Counted from the stretch's first letter, positions 1 to 9,069 are shown. The stretch: DNA of 64,000 bases from Marixanthomonas sp. SCSIO 43207 (GCF_019904255.1 NZ_CP063203.1:868001-932000), one strand, 5' to 3'. Notes: generated from the sequence alone by a model not told the origin. A program made the numbers and translations.

Positions 1-187
1 CAAAAGGAATTAAATAAGCAGAGTTCCATTGCGGCTTATGGTATTTTAAAGAAACAAGTGAAACTGCAACTAATGCTATAAGAATCCCAGTGCTATATCC
101 ATATTGTAAAGGTATAGCAAGTAATAAGCTACATATAAGAAAAACAAACGTTTTTTGAGAAGTTACTATATTAGCTGTTTTGGGCAT
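1..187 (-). CDS. O-antigen ligase-like membrane protein (N-terminal fragment)
   Basis: The frame starts at an ATG complementary to 185-187 and runs off the left edge, giving 62 residues. It begins MPKTANIVTSQK, followed by two hydrophobic stretches at about residues 13-26 and 31-46. A short lysine-rich N-terminus followed by closely spaced membrane helices is how O-antigen ligase/polymerase (Wzy/WaaL-type) proteins usually begin. The start overlaps the end of the upstream DUF1972 glycosyltransferase by 17 bases, which fits translational coupling in one polysaccharide operon. The family call rests on the hydropathy pattern and context only, because the periplasmic loop and later helices lie outside the window. 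That an open coding frame is present is more certain than its function. Confidence 0.6.
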   Translation of the reverse strand, partial: MPKTANIVTSQKTFVFLICSLLLAIPLQYGYSTGILIALVAVSLVSLKYHKPQWNSAYLIPF

Positions 188-1283
188 AGGTCTCTTTCAT
201 GTATTCTAGATAGGAAGTATTTATTATTTCCCAAGAATACGTGGTTTCTATTTTTGATGTATTATTTTTTAAATACGTTTCCCAATTCTGTTTGGTGTCT
301 ATTTCAGAAAGTAATTTTGCTATTTCTTCACTTGTAGAAAAATAAAATGCGTCTTTGCCTAATATGGTAGCATTAAATTCATTTTTATGAGCCACAATCA
401 AAGCATTTGATGCCATAGCTTCCAGCAAAGAAGGATTGGTGCCTCCCACGGTATGACCATGAAAATATAGATTTGAATAGTAGCGCAGATTGTCAAGGTG
501 ATTTTGATTATAAATACCTCCTAAAAACTTGATGTTTGATTGGTCTTTATACTTATTGGTAAGGTAGGTACCAAATGAGTTTGTGTCGTTCTTTCCAACC
601 ACTAAAAAAGGCATCTCTAAATTTGATTGCGCCACGCCGTCTAAAATTACTTCAATGCTGTTTTCTGGCTCCATACGAGCAATAAGCATATTATAAGAAT
701 ACGGTTTAACACCATATTGGTTTATAATTTCTTCTTCGGGGTTTGAAAAAACAAAAGCGCCGTAGGGAATGTATTTTGAATCTACTGAATAGGTTTCTTT
801 CAAATAATTTTGAATACCTATTGAATCTGAAATTAAAAAATCACTGCTTTTTACAGCCAATGACTCTGCGTATTTTAAAAACTTTCTTACCGGCTTGTTA
901 TATTTTGAGCGTTTCCACTCAAGGCCGTCCATATTGGTTATAATAATTGGCTTTTTGGGTAACAACTTATACCAAATAGAATTACTAGTATACCCTAACT
1001 GAAGCAAGATGTCAAAATCACGCTTTCTAGCATCTTTAATACAATTGTAATCATAGATAAACTGGCCCGGAGTTCCTATTTTGTCTTCCGGGTCTTTACA
1101 ATGAATTAAAGTAACTCCTTCATAGGTGTTTTTTTGGTAGGGATGATTATTAGAACAATACACATATGTTTGATGTCCTTTTTTTTGTAAATACACTGAA
1201 AAAAATTCAGCAAATTGTTCAAAACCTCCGTGGTAATTAGGTATTCCCCGTGTTCCTAGTATCCCTATCTTCAAAGTATTCAA
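171..1283 (-). CDS. DUF1972 / GT4-like glycosyltransferase
   Basis: This 370-residue GT-B fold glycosyltransferase is expected to act at the inner face of the membrane and add a sugar to the lipid-linked polysaccharide unit. The N-terminus has GTRGIPN (residues 10-16) followed by YHGGFEQFAE, the hallmark of the DUF1972 domain found in rhamnosyl/mannosyl-type transferases. The C-terminal half has a nucleotide-sugar binding loop around residue 280 (GGTNPSLLEAMAS), as in GT4 enzymes. The start overlaps the previous gene (Wzy-like) by 47 bases, which is unusually long, but the family-like N-terminus leaves little room for a later start. A neighbouring rmlBACD set makes a rhamnosyl donor plausible, but the sequence does not prove the sugar. 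Confidence 0.88.
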   Translation of the reverse strand: MNTLKIGILGTRGIPNYHGGFEQFAEFFSVYLQKKGHQTYVYCSNNHPYQKNTYEGVTLIHCKDPEDKIGTPGQFIYDYNCIKDARKRDFDILLQLGYTSNSIWYKLLPKKPIIITNMDGLEWKRSKYNKPVRKFLKYAESLAVKSSDFLISDSIGIQNYLKETYSVDSKYIPYGAFVFSNPEEEIINQYGVKPYSYNMLIARMEPENSIEVILDGVAQSNLEMPFLVVGKNDTNSFGTYLTNKYKDQSNIKFLGGIYNQNHLDNLRYYSNLYFHGHTVGGTNPSLLEAMASNALIVAHKNEFNATILGKDAFYFSTSEEIAKLLSEIDTKQNWETYLKNNTSKIETTYSWEIINTSYLEYMKETYAQNS

Positions 1284-2499
1284 GTTGTTTTAATGCAAAA
1301 ATACCGCCAACGAGCATAATAGCCATATCATACGGCTTAAAGAGGCCTGTAACGGTAAAACTGGTTACAATAATATAAAAACTGCAACCAACTATAAGAT
1401 TATTATATGATTTTTGTAAAAATGTACGGTTTTTTACATAATAAAAGGAATACAAATATAGAATCAACATTATATAGATGATACTTCCTAAAATACCGGT
1501 TTTAAAATACACATAGGCAAACCCATTATGAGTAAGTGAAAGGTACTGTGTATATTCATTATTAAGTTTTGCTTCAAAGCCAATATCTATGGTAGAACCA
1601 AACCCTTGACCAAATACCCAAGCTTTGTCTTCGTTATTTTCATCAAACACTACACTGGCTTCATATCCTCTCCAGTGTTTCCACAACTCTCTTCGGTCTA
1701 GCTTATTAACGTTTACATCTTCAAAATTAAAACTTTCAGAAAAGGAGTTTTTTATTTTGTATAGAAATGAATCTATCATTCCGCCGTCTTTTTGTGCGGG
1801 TTCGTAGACACTTAAAAAAGCAAAGAAAAACGATCCTATTACCAGTCCGGCGGCTAACCCTAAAGCTCCTTTGTTATTCAGCTTTAAATAACCATAATAG
1901 GCAAGGATTATTAAAAATGTAACCACCAACATGGTTCTTGAAAAATAAAGTAAAAAGGAAAGGCTTAAAATGCTCGTTAAAACAATAAAAGTAAGTGTGT
2001 TTTTACGTTTTCTAACAGGTAGGTCTTTTATACAAATCAATAATGCCAATGCAACAGTTTCAACGTGATTGTACCTTCCAAAAGCTGCTCTTATTTGCTC
2101 GATACTCGTAGAAAAGTTTGAGGCATAAACAACCATAGTTGCTAAGTGCATAAAGGCATACGCGCCTCCCATCCAAACGAGGGTACTGAAAAAGGCTGTT
2201 TTACTTTTCAGCTTTTTTACGATAAAATAGGTGCAGCTTAGTACTAAAATGGGCCTCGTAAAATATATAAAGTCTTTAATGAAATAATAATAATCCATTT
2301 CTGGATTAAAAACTTTAAAACTTCCTATAAGAACCAAAACAGCCAAAAAAGCAACTAATAAAAGGGCTTTACTTGAGAGTTTTGCATTAAAAAATGCTAT
2401 AAATAAAAAAGCCGAACATACAAATGAGATTTCAACACTTGCATATTCAAGTGAAATAATTAATAATACTAACCCTATTTTGTATAACAACTGTTTCAT
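1237..2499 (-). CDS. Wzy / O-antigen ligase-like polymerase
   Basis: This is a 420-residue polytopic membrane protein with about ten hydrophobic helices. A large hydrophilic segment at about residues 240-320 is the likely periplasmic loop. This architecture is typical of O-antigen polymerases and ligases, which join lipid-linked repeat units or transfer the chain on the outer face of the inner membrane. The family is very divergent, so the call rests mostly on topology and on the context of flippase, Wzz-like and glycosyltransferase genes. Its ATG directly abuts the stop of the upstream GT4 gene. Its polar C-terminus is encoded in the 47-base overlap with the next gene. A second protein of similar type begins at the left edge, so either one could be the polymerase or the ligase. 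Confidence 0.75.
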   Translation of the reverse strand: MKQLLYKIGLVLLIISLEYASVEISFVCSAFLFIAFFNAKLSSKALLLVAFLAVLVLIGSFKVFNPEMDYYYFIKDFIYFTRPILVLSCTYFIVKKLKSKTAFFSTLVWMGGAYAFMHLATMVVYASNFSTSIEQIRAAFGRYNHVETVALALLICIKDLPVRKRKNTLTFIVLTSILSLSFLLYFSRTMLVVTFLIILAYYGYLKLNNKGALGLAAGLVIGSFFFAFLSVYEPAQKDGGMIDSFLYKIKNSFSESFNFEDVNVNKLDRRELWKHWRGYEASVVFDENNEDKAWVFGQGFGSTIDIGFEAKLNNEYTQYLSLTHNGFAYVYFKTGILGSIIYIMLILYLYSFYYVKNRTFLQKSYNNLIVGCSFYIIVTSFTVTGLFKPYDMAIMLVGGIFALKQLEYFEDRDTRNTGNT

Positions 2500-3678
2500 T
2501 TATAGTATTTGGCTGTAAAATTTTTTAAATTTAGTATACATCGTTGTTATAGAAAATTGATCAACTGCAGCTGTATATGCGTTATTTTCTATTTTTTGCT
2601 TCAATATAGGGTTTTCCATCGCCTTTATTAATGCCTTTGTAAAATCTTCTTCGTTATTGGGTTCAAAAAACAAACCTGTTTTTTCATCTTCCAATATGGT
2701 AGAAATACCACCAATTTTTGAAGCAACAACAAGCTTTTTTGCCAACATCGCTTCAACCACAATGAGTCCGAATGATTCAGGTTCAGTTGAAGGAACGGTT
2801 ACAATATCTAACGATTCTAGCACCGGAAAAATAGTCTCTTGAAAGTCTAAGAAAGCAACTTTATCTGTCAAATCCAGATCTGAAATAGTCTCTTTTAAGT
2901 TTGAAAGAAAAAACTCTTGATTGGGTGGCGGCGAACCTATAAAACAAAGTTTTGCCTTGGGATAGCTGCTGCTCAATTTTTTAAATGAATTAAGCAATAA
3001 TGTATGCCCTTTTAATCTGTTTATTCTACCAACCAATCCTATTAACAAATCGTCTTCTGAAGCATTAAAAAGCTCTTTTCTTTTATTGATTCTATCATCT
3101 TTAGACAAAGGCGGTGTGGTGTTATCAACACCGTTAACAATAGTAACAGACTTTTTTTGCAACGAAGGGCAAATACCGTTATAAAACTCTTGAGTCGCTA
3201 CTGAATTATAAACAATATGGTTGGCAAAAAAACGCAAGTAATTTTTAAAAAAGAACTGAGCTGCCTTTGGTCTATCCATGATTTCATGAACATGAACAAT
3301 GTGTTTCTTTTTTCTGAAGAAACAATATATACCTCCAAACATTGTTGCTAGGGTATTGGATTGTATACAAGCAATATCAAGGTTTTTTGTTGCTTTTTTG
3401 AAGGTTTTTTTAGCTTTAAAATATTCTTTGGCCAACGTAAACACACCAAAAGATTTGAGCATGGATCGTGTGAGTTTAACAACCGGCATTTCAATCATAT
3501 CAATACCTTCAGCTCGTAAGATTTCTTTTAATGGACCTTCTTCATAAGGCATGCAAACTATAGGGTTGTATGCCGAAGACTCTTCTTTTAATCGCCTTAC
3601 CAAAAACAATAATACTTTGGAAGAGCCATACATATCTGATGAGATACTTACAAAAACTATGTTCTTTTTACGTTTCAT
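2500..3678 (-). CDS. GT4 family glycosyltransferase
   Basis: This is a 392-residue GT-B glycosyltransferase. The N-terminal Rossmann half starts with a hydrophobic strand and a glycine/serine loop (SSDMYGSSK), as in GT4 acceptor domains. The C-terminal half has GLVGRINRLKGH at about residues 213-224, then the E-x7-E signature in EPESFGLIVVEAM near residue 300, which binds the donor nucleotide sugar. It presumably adds a sugar to the repeat unit on the cytoplasmic side. It overlaps the upstream sulfotransferase by 11 bases and runs directly into the Wzy-like gene, so all three are likely translated from one message. Donor and linkage cannot be read from the sequence. Confidence 0.9.
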   Translation of the reverse strand: MKRKKNIVFVSISSDMYGSSKVLLFLVRRLKEESSAYNPIVCMPYEEGPLKEILRAEGIDMIEMPVVKLTRSMLKSFGVFTLAKEYFKAKKTFKKATKNLDIACIQSNTLATMFGGIYCFFRKKKHIVHVHEIMDRPKAAQFFFKNYLRFFANHIVYNSVATQEFYNGICPSLQKKSVTIVNGVDNTTPPLSKDDRINKRKELFNASEDDLLIGLVGRINRLKGHTLLLNSFKKLSSSYPKAKLCFIGSPPPNQEFFLSNLKETISDLDLTDKVAFLDFQETIFPVLESLDIVTVPSTEPESFGLIVVEAMLAKKLVVASKIGGISTILEDEKTGLFFEPNNEEDFTKALIKAMENPILKQKIENNAYTAAVDQFSITTMYTKFKKFYSQIL

Positions 3679-4357
3679 AGTTGAAGTATTTAAAATCTAA
3701 TCTGTACAATTTTTGAATGCTTTTTTTATCTTCCTCGCTTAAGGATAAAGGTTGCCTCTTAAAAAGGTTTTCAACTTTTAAATGCTTGAGTAGAGAGGGT
3801 TTTTTTAGCAATAATGCAATTCCACGTTTTAATCCTTTTTCAGATTTATTTACGTGAGGTAAGGTTGCATTGTGCAGTCCTGCTTTATCAAAAACAACTT
3901 TACAATCTTCTTCAATAGTTTCTAGCTTGCCTACAAAATCTACCAGTAAATCATTTGAATCACTGTACAAATAATCATATTGAGGTAAAAAGAAAAAGTG
4001 GTTGTCTTGAATTTTTTGTGGTAATATTTGGTTTACAAATGTTGAAAACGAAATAATTCTTGAGTACCCCAAATATTTATATAGTGAAATGGTGCGGTTA
4101 TATGGGTTTCTTACAAATGAAAAGGTAAAATACGTATTATACGTTTGGGCATCAATGTATCCTAACTCTACATAGTCTTTTGCTTTTAAATGGGCTAGAC
4201 GATAAGGACCTTTCTCGTGCTTTTCTTTTTTACGAAGCAACAATGCATCACGAGTTTGCCAATTAAGACCTAGGTCTCTCAAAAAGACAGTTTCTATACT
4301 TTGTCCCGCCACTTTTGGAATGTGAACAAATAGAGTGTTATGCTTTTTGCTAATCAT
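3668..4357 (-). CDS. Sulfotransferase family 2-like protein
   Basis: This 229-residue enzyme is expected to transfer sulfate from PAPS to a hydroxyl of a carbohydrate. Residues 11-21 (VHIPKVAGQSI) match the 5'-phosphosulfate binding loop of the family 2 (heparan-sulfate/chondroitin type) sulfotransferases. FSFVRNPYNR near residue 80 matches the 3'-phosphate loop with its conserved Arg and a downstream Ser. The gene overlaps its neighbours on both sides (8 and 11 bases) within the polysaccharide operon, so the acceptor is probably the polymer or its lipid-linked unit. No PAPS-synthesis genes (cysD/N/C) are in the window, so supply must come from elsewhere in the genome. Confidence 0.85.
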   Translation of the reverse strand: MISKKHNTLFVHIPKVAGQSIETVFLRDLGLNWQTRDALLLRKKEKHEKGPYRLAHLKAKDYVELGYIDAQTYNTYFTFSFVRNPYNRTISLYKYLGYSRIISFSTFVNQILPQKIQDNHFFFLPQYDYLYSDSNDLLVDFVGKLETIEEDCKVVFDKAGLHNATLPHVNKSEKGLKRGIALLLKKPSLLKHLKVENLFKRQPLSLSEEDKKSIQKLYRLDFKYFNYET

Positions 4358-5264
4358 TTTTGAAATTCCATTTTTGTGTTAAGGGTTGTTGAATAAGGTT
4401 TTCTGTCTTTTTTACATCATCCTTAAAATAGCGTTTTAACCTCGTTATCGTTTCTTCTGAAAGGCTTGTTTTTTCTGTTTCTTTGTAAAAAAATTGCTGT
4501 TTAACTTTTTCGGTCCAAGCTTCAGGAATCAATTTTTGTATGGAGCGTTTTACTTTTTCTTGACGTAAAATGTCCAATGCTTTTTTATTCTTTATCGCTT
4601 GTGTTTTATTGTAAACTTCATCTGCCGCGTACTTTGAAAATGATTGAATACCTAAAAACGAGTAAATATCATGAAACGCTTTTTCTTTATTTTTGGTCCA
4701 ATCTTCATAAATCAAAACCTTTATATTTTCAGAAGGAAAGCAATCAAAATAGGGTTTTACTTGGTTGAAATAACTGCTCATTTCTAAATACATATTACCG
4801 CCTCCCCAAATTGGTTTTTTAGGGGCATTTAATGCTTCTTCAAATGTTTTTTCAGTTTCATACCCTGTATTATAATGCATCAAATAATGGCTGTATGCTC
4901 TGTCAATAGGGTTTCTAAGCGATAGTATGATTTTGGCTTCGCTATTATGTTCAAAAATTCGCTTTGCTGTATCACGATCCCAAAGATAAGAAGGGCTTAC
5001 ATCTCCTTTTAATTGCGTTGCTTTCGCCGGTAAAAATAGGTTATTGTATACCTTTTGAGATGCTATAATCTTCATATGATATTTTTTATCATACTTAGGT
5101 TCTTTATACACTTCTTTATCTAACGACTGAACGCTGGAGAAGTAATTACATTCTTTTACATTGGGTAAAAAAATGTCGGGATGTTGTGACAAATAACTGT
5201 ACAACGTTGTCGTTCCTGCTCTTGCAGCTCCTATAACAAAAAAATGTACCGTTGCCTCTTTCAT
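4350..5264 (-). CDS. Sulfotransferase domain protein (Sulfotransfer_1/3 type)
   Basis: This is a 304-residue sulfotransferase of the classical P-loop-like family. The PAPS 5'-phosphosulfate loop is GAARAGTTTLYSYL at residues 12-25. The 3'-phosphate loop is SLRNPIDRAYSHY at about 115-127, with the expected Arg117 and Ser125. A conserved segment near residue 30 (HPDIFLPNVKECNYF) resembles bacterial and NodH/heparan-type carbohydrate sulfotransferases. The start codon shares one base with the flippase stop (TAATG), and the end overlaps the next sulfotransferase by 8 bases. Two sulfotransferases of different families side by side suggest two different sulfation positions on the polysaccharide. 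Confidence 0.9.
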   Translation of the reverse strand: MKEATVHFFVIGAARAGTTTLYSYLSQHPDIFLPNVKECNYFSSVQSLDKEVYKEPKYDKKYHMKIIASQKVYNNLFLPAKATQLKGDVSPSYLWDRDTAKRIFEHNSEAKIILSLRNPIDRAYSHYLMHYNTGYETEKTFEEALNAPKKPIWGGGNMYLEMSSYFNQVKPYFDCFPSENIKVLIYEDWTKNKEKAFHDIYSFLGIQSFSKYAADEVYNKTQAIKNKKALDILRQEKVKRSIQKLIPEAWTEKVKQQFFYKETEKTSLSEETITRLKRYFKDDVKKTENLIQQPLTQKWNFKND

Positions 5265-6568
5265 TATAACGTTAAAAAGGTTTTTACTTTATCTTTTCTA
5301 TAAATATAGATTGCAGCAACTATATTCCATAAAACAGTACTTGTGGTTGTCGCAATTGCAGCGCCTAATATTCCGTATTCAGGAATTAATAGGAGGTTTA
5401 AAGCAACGTTTAACGCAAAAGCCACCAATAAAATTTTTTGAAGCACATTCTGTTTATTAGTCATATTCATATAAACGCCTACAGATCCGCACAAAGCATT
5501 CACTGCTTGCCCTAATAACAACACATATAATGCGCTTTTAGCTACTGTATAATCGGGTCCAAATAGATTCAAAATAAAATCTGCAAAAATAAATACGATT
5601 AAAATAGCCGGAGAGGTAAGCACAAAAATAAGCCGTGTAGACCGTTTTATTGTATCGCGTAGGCTTTCTAGTTTATTTGAATTAAAGAGTTCTGAAAAGG
5701 TAGGAGAATAAACCGTATTGACTGATGCAAGTACTAAAGATATAATTGTTGTAAGCTTAATGGCTACTGAATAAAAAGCCACCATCTCAAAAGAGCTAAA
5801 TTTACTTAACAATATAACATCAACGCTTTGCATTAATAAATACGTGATTGCGCTAATGGCCATAGGCCCAGATCGTTTAAAAATGCTTTTGAAACTTATA
5901 TCAAAACTCTTTGGGTCACTAGTGATTTTAGAAAAATAAACTCCTAAATAAATGGTCGAAACGATAGCGAGAAACAGAAAATTGAGTAAAAAGACATCAA
6001 CTAATAAATGTGTGTTTCCGGTGTAGAAAATAATTAAAATGAGAATGAAAAAAGGAGCATATCGCATTACATTTCTGTAAACTTCAGACATATACGTTTT
6101 TTCAATTGCTCTAAAAACATCAATGTTTAAAAGCGTTAAGCCATATAAAAAAAGTGTCGATACTGTTTTAAAAACTAATACAGCAACATCTTTTTCAAAA
6201 ATTGAGTTTATAAATTCTTTATTTACAAGTAAAGCCAACACAAAAAAAACAAGCGAAATACTTAACAGTATAAGCACCATTCTTTTATAAATATGCTTTA
6301 AATAATGTAGTGCTTTGTGGGCTTTTAAGTATCCTGAGTAATAAATGATTGATTGGTGCATACCAAAAACGCCAATTCCGCCCAAAAAAATAAGTAGTGA
6401 TCTACTAAAGTCATATTGTCCTACTATGGTAGGGTCAAATTTATTGGTAAGAAATAAGGTAAGTGAAAAAAACAGTAATACGCCAACAATACGTAGAAAA
6501 AGAACTTTGATGCTTTTATCAACAAGCGGGTTTCTTATAAAGCTTTTTATACTGTTGAGGTCTTTCAC
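5264..6568 (-). CDS. Polysaccharide flippase (Wzx / MATE-like)
   Basis: This is a 434-residue integral membrane protein with about 12-14 hydrophobic helices, of the polysaccharide-transport (PST) branch of the MOP superfamily. Such flippases move undecaprenyl-linked repeat units from the cytoplasmic to the periplasmic leaflet. The pattern of paired helices with short basic loops, and a late segment resembling VLLLGQAVNALCG, fit the family. The frame opens with GTG at 6568; an upstream ATG (6578) is in another frame. It lies between the Wzz-like gene (64-base gap) and the first sulfotransferase (TAATG junction). Together with Wzz and Wzy candidates it defines a Wzx/Wzy-dependent assembly route. 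Confidence 0.87.
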   Translation of the reverse strand: MKDLNSIKSFIRNPLVDKSIKVLFLRIVGVLLFFSLTLFLTNKFDPTIVGQYDFSRSLLIFLGGIGVFGMHQSIIYYSGYLKAHKALHYLKHIYKRMVLILLSISLVFFVLALLVNKEFINSIFEKDVAVLVFKTVSTLFLYGLTLLNIDVFRAIEKTYMSEVYRNVMRYAPFFILILIIFYTGNTHLLVDVFLLNFLFLAIVSTIYLGVYFSKITSDPKSFDISFKSIFKRSGPMAISAITYLLMQSVDVILLSKFSSFEMVAFYSVAIKLTTIISLVLASVNTVYSPTFSELFNSNKLESLRDTIKRSTRLIFVLTSPAILIVFIFADFILNLFGPDYTVAKSALYVLLLGQAVNALCGSVGVYMNMTNKQNVLQKILLVAFALNVALNLLLIPEYGILGAAIATTTSTVLWNIVAAIYIYRKDKVKTFLTL

Positions 6569-6632
6569 TAAGTCCCATTTTTAACTATTTACTAAACAAT
6601 TTTCGGCAAGCAGAAACTTGGTTTTTACCAGT

Positions 6633-7613
6633 CTATGCGTTTTTAGATTCAGAATATTTTTTTCCTTTTAAGTAGAATCCTCTCACGACAAAGAAAAGAA
6701 TGTATAAAAAGACTAATACTACTGGAAAAATAATCTTTTTATTGTCTAAGGTACTTGAAGTTCTGTACAACTCTGGTTGGTTGATTAACGATACTACATC
6801 GTCATATTTTAATAATTCTTCTCTCAGCTCTTCGTTTTCTTGAATAAGCTCTTGCTTTTTATCAATTAACTGGTGCAGGTTGTTGTTTTCTTGTGTTTTT
6901 ACAAATACTTGGCTAGGGTTTGCTCCGGTAGCATTTTTACCTGCATATTCGTCAAAAATTGCGTCTATGTTATCTATACTTTTATTGTTTCTCTCTACTC
7001 GCAACATAGTTTCTTCAACAGAGACTACTTTAATCTTGTTTAATAACTCATTGCTGTTTAAATACTCGAGTACTTTTGATAAAATAGCGGTATTATTTCC
7101 ACTTGTTTTAACGATGATTCTGTGGTATGAATACTCTGGATAAAAGGCTTCTGAAATCAATAAATCTTCATCAACTTCAATATTAGCCATATATGAATCT
7201 AGGTTTCTATCATTGGCTTCATGCATCTCCAGTAGATCCATGATATTGATTATTGGCTCTATGGTAATTTCGTTAATTTCGGTCTCTTCGGTATTAAACC
7301 CGTGCTTTTTAAGAAACGTTTTATCACCTTGTTGGTATTTTACGTTTAAAAGCTTTACGGCTTCATAAACATAACTTGAACTATTAAAATTATTTTGTAC
7401 AATAAGCCTTGCTTCTCTATTTGGCAATGCATTTTTTTGAATAAAATATCCTGCAAAATAACCTCCTACAATAAGTACTAATAAAACAATCCAATGTTTT
7501 AACACAAATTGCACAGCTTTATAAAAGCTCGCTAATAAACTGTGATAACCGGCTTTTAGTTTATCAATAACTAAAAATAAATCTATTTCTTCTTGATTAT
7601 TTTTCTGTGCCAT
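6633..7613 (-). CDS. Wzz-like chain-length determinant / polysaccharide co-polymerase
   Basis: This is a 326-residue inner-membrane protein. It has one helix at about residues 41-58, a periplasmic domain with predicted coiled coil near residues 250-280 (QLIDKKQELIQENEELREELL), and a second helix at about 294-312 followed by a short basic tail. Two flanking helices around a mixed, partly coiled periplasmic domain is the Wzz/PCP-1 layout, which sets O-antigen or exopolysaccharide chain length. No C-terminal tyrosine-kinase domain is present, so it is not a Wzc fusion. It starts 12 bases after rmlD, within the same minus-strand run. Sequence conservation in this family is low, so topology and position carry the call. 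Confidence 0.75.
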   Translation of the reverse strand: MAQKNNQEEIDLFLVIDKLKAGYHSLLASFYKAVQFVLKHWIVLLVLIVGGYFAGYFIQKNALPNREARLIVQNNFNSSSYVYEAVKLLNVKYQQGDKTFLKKHGFNTEETEINEITIEPIINIMDLLEMHEANDRNLDSYMANIEVDEDLLISEAFYPEYSYHRIIVKTSGNNTAILSKVLEYLNSNELLNKIKVVSVEETMLRVERNNKSIDNIDAIFDEYAGKNATGANPSQVFVKTQENNNLHQLIDKKQELIQENEELREELLKYDDVVSLINQPELYRTSSTLDNKKIIFPVVLVFLYILFFVVRGFYLKGKKYSESKNA

Positions 7614-7625
7614 TTTATAATTGGT

Positions 7626-8489
7626 TTAATGCAATGCAATTCTCTTTGATAGTACCGTTTTAAGACTGTTTTTCCAATTTACAGGTTTTATAGACAGAGC
7701 TGATTCTATCTTGTTTGTGTTTAAAACGCTGTATGCCGGACGCTTTGCAAATGTACGGTAATAGTCGGTTTGTGCAAGTTTTGTTTTTTTAATTAATCCG
7801 GTGATTTCTAATATTTCTTTTGCAAAATCATACCACGTTGCTTTTCCGCTATTGCTAAAATGATACACACCGTATTTATCTGCTTTTGTAGCTATAATTT
7901 GTAAAAGAGCTTCTGCCAGGTCATTTGCATTGGTAGGAGTACCGGTTTGCTCTGTGGTAATGGTGAGCGGTTTGCCTTGTTCTGCATATTTAATCATACT
8001 ATTGAAAAAATTATGACCGTATTGTGAGTATAACCACGAGGTTCTTACAATAAAATACTGTTCACAATGATTTATAACAGCTTCTTCTCCTTTGCGTTTT
8101 GAAGCACCGTAAACATTAATAGGGTTGGTGCTATCTGTTTCAAGATAGGGTTGTGTATTGGTACCATCAAAAACATAATCTGTTGAAACGTGAAGTAACG
8201 TTGTTTTATGAGCTGCACAAGTTTCAGCAAGGTTTTTTACCGCTTCTGCATTTACCAAAAAAGCCGTTTCTTCTTCACTTTCTGCTTTTTCAACATTGGT
8301 GTAAGCCGCTGCATTAATGCAATAATCAAAGGTGTTCAACTTAAAGAAATCTGTAACTTTATGAAGATTTGTAATATCTAGTTCTTCCTTTGAGGTAAAG
8401 GTAAATTGTATGTTTGAATAATGATTTGAAGCATCTTTAATGCACTTGCCTAATTGTCCGTTTGCTCCAGTTACCAGTACTTGCTTCAT
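7626..8489 (-). CDS. rmlD: dTDP-4-dehydrorhamnose reductase
   Basis: RmlD performs the last step of dTDP-L-rhamnose synthesis, the NAD(P)H-dependent reduction of dTDP-4-dehydro-L-rhamnose. The 287 residues show the Rossmann fingerprint GANGQLGK (8-15), the catalytic triad region HVSTDYVFDG (Thr103) with YGASK (Tyr127, Lys131), and the conserved INAAAYTNVEKAE around residues 58-70. Length and motifs match short-chain reductases of this type. It is the fourth gene of the rmlBACD group and lies 22 bases after rmlC. The products feed the glycosyltransferases further along the operon. Confidence 0.96.
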   Translation of the reverse strand: MKQVLVTGANGQLGKCIKDASNHYSNIQFTFTSKEELDITNLHKVTDFFKLNTFDYCINAAAYTNVEKAESEEETAFLVNAEAVKNLAETCAAHKTTLLHVSTDYVFDGTNTQPYLETDSTNPINVYGASKRKGEEAVINHCEQYFIVRTSWLYSQYGHNFFNSMIKYAEQGKPLTITTEQTGTPTNANDLAEALLQIIATKADKYGVYHFSNSGKATWYDFAKEILEITGLIKKTKLAQTDYYRTFAKRPAYSVLNTNKIESALSIKPVNWKNSLKTVLSKRIALH

Positions 8490-8511
8490 TAATGATATTG
8501 GGTTTTATTTT

Positions 8512-9057
8512 TTATTTGAATACTTCAGCAAAAGTGGGAAGCTCTTTATCTTTTTCTGAAATAATAATATCTTCTTCAGGAAGATGCCAATCTAGTGCTA
8601 AGGTTGCGTCATTGTATAAAATTCCTCCTTCTGAAGCCTTATCATAATAATTATCACACTTATACGCAAAGATTGATTTTTCTGATAAGGTTACAAAACC
8701 GTGTGCAAAACCTCTAGGAACGAAAAGTTGTTTTTGACTTTGATCATCAAGTATCACCGAAACGTGCTCCCCAAAAGTTTTTGAACCTTCGCGAAGGTCA
8801 ACTACAATATCAAGTACTTTGCCTCTTGCCGCTCGAACTAGCTTTGCTTGTGCCATAGGTCCGGTTTGAAAGTGCATTCCTCTCACAACGCCATAACTTG
8901 AAAAAGATTGATTGTCTTGAACAAAATCAATATCTAAGCCGGTGACTTTTGTAAAAGTTTTTTTATTGTACGTTTCACTAAAAAGACCTCTGTTATCTTT
9001 AAAGATGCTAGGTTTTAAGATAAAACAGCCTTCTAGATGTGTGTGTTGTATTTCCAA
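8512..9057 (-). CDS. rmlC: dTDP-4-dehydrorhamnose 3,5-epimerase
   Basis: RmlC epimerises C3 and C5 of dTDP-4-dehydro-6-deoxyglucose. The 181-residue cupin has the catalytic His62 in GVVRGMHFQ, Tyr132 in FAYKCDNYY, and FVPRGFAHGF at 112-121, all standard for the family. The start is TTG at 9057: the in-frame codons back to the rmlA stop contain no ATG or GTG, and MEIQHTHLEGCF is a normal RmlC N-terminus. It follows rmlA by 12 bases. It acts between RmlB and RmlD in the cytoplasm. Confidence 0.96.
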   Translation of the reverse strand: MEIQHTHLEGCFILKPSIFKDNRGLFSETYNKKTFTKVTGLDIDFVQDNQSFSSYGVVRGMHFQTGPMAQAKLVRAARGKVLDIVVDLREGSKTFGEHVSVILDDQSQKQLFVPRGFAHGFVTLSEKSIFAYKCDNYYDKASEGGILYNDATLALDWHLPEEDIIISEKDKELPTFAEVFK

Positions 9058-9069
9058 AATTATAGTTTC

